Below, piece after piece: positions 62,530-64,000 of a DNA stretch of 64,000 nt (position 1 is its first letter; each line of letters begins with the position of its first letter). This DNA comes from Duganella levis. GTDB lineage: Bacteria; Pseudomonadota; Gammaproteobacteria; Burkholderiales; Burkholderiaceae_D. The DNA is taken from the NCBI RefSeq assembly GCF_009857605.1, contig NZ_WWCT01000005.1, forward strand, positions 62,001-126,000, given 5' to 3'. The notes under the pieces were generated by a model. That model was not told the DNA's origin and made no database searches. It saw only the letters and a list, made by a program, of their open reading frames with translations. Both the position numbers and the translations under genes were made by a program.

Positions 62530-62712
62530 TAATGCGGCTGTCCCCACCGTGAATCAGTTGGGCCGCATCATATCCCCTGCGGCTGCCCGCTCTCAGAAGA
62601 AGTTACCTCCAAAGCATGCTCCTTTTGCATCCTATCGCTCTCTTCCGACGCTGAGGAGAACCTCAGTGAGACTTCATCGACGTTACGTCCCATCAACTTT
62701 TACTTTCCGGTT

Positions 62713-62858
62713 GTTCAAGTTAATATTCCTCAGTGTGATGGCAAAGCTTGAGGATTTTCAGACTTGTTCAAGTTAATAGGGCGAACTGTTGAAATTCAAA
62801 TTTCGCTAACTCCATGATTTGACTGATAGGCCGTTCAAGGTAATATTCCCGGCTGCCA
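62713..62858. repeat. right end of the transposon: inverted end plus two dispersed repeats
   Basis: GTTCAAG-starting repeats occur at 62713 (GTTCAAGTTAATATTCC), 62766 (GTTCAAGTTAATAG) and 62833. The last one forms the 26-bp end, ...CCCGGCTGCCA, finishing at 62858. They are inverted relative to the left-end repeats and more widely spaced. The interval 62530-62712 has no gene I can support. Beyond 62858, up to the SDR stop at 62994, a small hairpin (CAAGC/GCTTG) and a possible plus-strand terminator (GCCGA/TCGGC, later TTTTT near 62932) are seen. Confidence 0.8.
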
Positions 62859-62993
62859 ACGAGCAAGCTTCGGGGGCTTGTGCAGAAATACGGAAGGAGC
62901 CGAACAGCGCGGTGGCGTCGGCTTCTGGGGCTTTTTGTCAGCACAGAGATGCAAGCGTCGCAACGGGTGCATCTCCTGAGTTTGCTGACGCGA

Positions 62994-63767
62994 TTAGTTG
63001 CGGCCAGCCATCACGCCGCCATCGACGTCCCAGTTGGCGCCGGTGACCCAGCCAGCTTTGTCCGACAGCAGGAAAACCACCACCTCAGCCACATCTTGCG
63101 GCGTGCCGACCCGGCCGATCGGGTGGAAGCTGTTAAAGCCTTGCAACGCGTCGTGCACTTCCGCCTTCGGGATAAAGCCCTCGTAAATCGGCGTTTGCAC
63201 CACGGCCGGCGACACGGCGTTGACGCGGATATGCTTGGACGCCAGCTCCATGGCCGCGTGCTGTGTCAGCGAATGCAAGCCCGCCTTGGCCATCGAATAA
63301 GCGGAGGAAGGCGTCGCAGCGATCGCTTGCTTGGCCCACATCGAGCCGATATTGACGATCGCGCCCGGCTTGTTGCTGGCGACCAGATTAGCCGCCACTT
63401 TCTGCGTGATGAAGAACGCCGCCTTGTTCAGCTGCATGTACATGTCATAGTCGGCCTCGGCGTGTTCCAAGAACGGTTTCGGGAAGAACACACCCGCTGC
63501 GTTGACCAGCAGGTCGATATCCGCGTGCTGCTCATCGATGGCCTTGAGTAATTGCTGCAGACCTGCTTCGCTCGACAGGTCGGCAGTCAGTGCCCATACC
63601 TGCCCCAGCGCAGCCAGCTCCGCACGGGCGTCTTCCGTTTTTTGCGGCCGGTTGCCCACGATAACCGCACTGCCGCCTTCTTTCAGCACGCTACGTGCCG
63701 ACTCGAAACCCATGCCGCTGGTACCACCGACCACCAACAACTTCTTGCCCTTGAATTGATTGCTCAT
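62994..63767 (-). CDS. SDR family oxidoreductase
   Basis: A 257-aa classical short-chain dehydrogenase. '[20 protein letters not shown]' is the cofactor loop, with '[16 protein letters not shown]' after it. '[15 protein letters not shown]' is the NNAG equivalent. The catalytic Ser lies in '[11 protein letters not shown]' and Tyr-x3-Lys in '[15 protein letters not shown]'. It is transcribed divergently from the LysR gene at 63883, which probably regulates it. It is the first chromosomal gene right of the inserted element. Confidence 0.92.
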   Translation of the reverse strand: MSNQFKGKKLLVVGGTSGMGFESARSVLKEGGSAVIVGNRPQKTEDARAELAALGQVWALTADLSSEAGLQQLLKAIDEQHADIDLLVNAAGVFFPKPFLEHAEADYDMYMQLNKAAFFITQKVAANLVASNKPGAIVNIGSMWAKQAIAATPSSAYSMAKAGLHSLTQHAAMELASKHIRVNAVSPAVVQTPIYEGFIPKAEVHDALQGFNSFHPIGRVGTPQDVAEVVVFLLSDKAGWVTGANWDVDGGVMAGRN

Positions 63768-63882
63768 TACTTTTTCCTTTTAATGAAAACTTCGTGGATT
63801 GGATGAACTGAAGTTTGGGCGTGCGGCGGCTAAATAACAAACCAGATAAAATGTTCCTCATTAAAAGAAAAACTTTATATTG

Positions 63883-64000
63883 ATGAAGATCCCGGTCCAT
63901 CTCAACGCTCTACGCGCCTTCGAAGCCAGCGCGCGTCACCAAAGTTTTTCCGCTGCGGCGGCCGAATTGAACGTGACGCCGGCGGCGGTCGGCCAACTGG
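63883..64000 (+). CDS. LysR family regulator, N-terminal part (cut by window edge)
   Basis: Only 39 residues are visible, beginning MKIPVHLNALRAFEASARHQ and continuing 'SFSAAAAELNVTPAAVGQL', the helix-turn-helix of LysR proteins, GcvA-like subgroup. It is divergent from the SDR gene with a 115-bp AT-rich intergenic region that likely holds both promoters and the LysR site. Confidence 0.9.
   Translation, partial: MKIPVHLNALRAFEASARHQSFSAAAAELNVTPAAVGQL

Larger units (their letters stand above)
55700..62858. mobile_element. 7,159-bp transposon-like element with 26-bp inverted ends, no own transposase
   Basis: The left end starts TGGCACGCGGGAATATCAGC (55700). The right end read inward from 62858 starts TGGCAGCCGGGAATATTACC. 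Both end TTGAAC at base 26 and match at 22 of 26 positions. The flanks carry a perfect 5-bp duplication, ACGAG, at 55695-55699 and 62859-62863. Further CTTGAAC repeats lie inside both ends. TG...CA ends, 5-bp target duplication and multiple internal repeats are known from Mu, Tn7 and Tn5053-type elements. No TnsB/TniA-like gene is inside, so it is a non-autonomous element or a relic. Cargo: an IS1111-type element, two istA remnants, a four-gene operon and an FRG gene. Confidence 0.85.

Noticed and set aside
62549..62776. Possible 75-aa plus-strand gene after the FRG gene
   Set aside because: It runs across the transposon's right-end repeats and has no coding signal.
55700..62858. The element as an integron, ICE or tRNA-targeted island
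   Set aside because: No integrase, attC sites, conjugation genes or tRNA end are present, while inverted ends with a 5-bp duplication point to DDE transposition.

Overview
The window looks like chromosome from a high-GC betaproteobacterium of the Oxalobacteraceae (Massilia/Duganella/Janthinobacterium-like). This is inferred from GC-rich codon use, the hemH-grpE-dnaK-dnaJ, recN and nadK neighbourhood, polyamine and nitrate-assimilation clusters typical of the group, and family-level resemblance of the proteins. No rRNA, tRNA or CRISPR array was seen.

Layout. (1) 1-13.6 kb: polyamine uptake and catabolism. It holds four glutamine-synthetase-family ligases (one cut by the window edge), the aldehyde dehydrogenase PuuC, a putrescine aminotransferase, the hydrolase PuuD, a divergent MocR-type regulator with a tandem 12-bp operator, an MFS carrier, and the ABC subunits PotG, PotH and PotI without a PotF binding protein. 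(2) 13.6-31.3 kb: nitrate assimilation. narK-nirB-nirD-FAD reductase-nasA form one operon; nrtA-nrtB-nrtD plus a soluble PilJ/MCP-like protein form another, with the ANTAR regulator nasT just upstream. Both operons have a sigma-54 promoter and a leader with two A/G hexaloop hairpins, the second overlapping an intrinsic terminator. This is a complete NtrC plus NasT antitermination circuit readable from the DNA. A LytS/LytTR two-component pair, a lipoprotein, an RDD protein and an alpha/beta hydrolase lie between them. (3) 31.3-36.9 kb: a taurine/sulfonate-type operon, an acyltransferase and a carbonic anhydrase. (4) 37-46.5 kb: dnaJ, dnaK and grpE with two sigma-32 promoters and a CIRCE-like element, then hemH, a tandem pair of small coiled-coil membrane proteins, recN, nadK and a DUF3667 protein. 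(5) 46.6-55.6 kb: a sorbosone-dehydrogenase-like protein, gloA, a UbiA-type prenyltransferase, two SDRs, then tolC, a rhodanese, pcm and a TetR regulator.

(6) 55,700-62,858 is an inserted 7,159-bp element. Its ends are 26-bp inverted repeats matching at 22 of 26 positions, flanked by a perfect 5-bp duplication (ACGAG), with extra CTTGAAC-containing repeats inside each end. This is the end architecture of Tn7/Tn5053/Mu-type transposons, but no matching transposase gene is inside. The cargo is an IS1111-type IS110 element, two inverted IS21-type istA remnants, a low-GC four-gene operon between those remnants, and an FRG-domain gene.

The operon is the most unusual content. It encodes a 56-aa exported peptide with a CX3C-X9-CX3C pattern (60801-60971), a membrane-anchored CPHC thiol-disulfide protein, a second exported protein with two CX3C motifs, and a TonB-dependent receptor. 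A 12-bp-stem hairpin separates the peptide gene from the rest. The function is unknown; a secreted disulfide-bonded peptide with its maturation and uptake or immunity machinery is a hypothesis only. (7) To the right of the element, chromosomal genes resume with an SDR and the start of a divergent LysR regulator.
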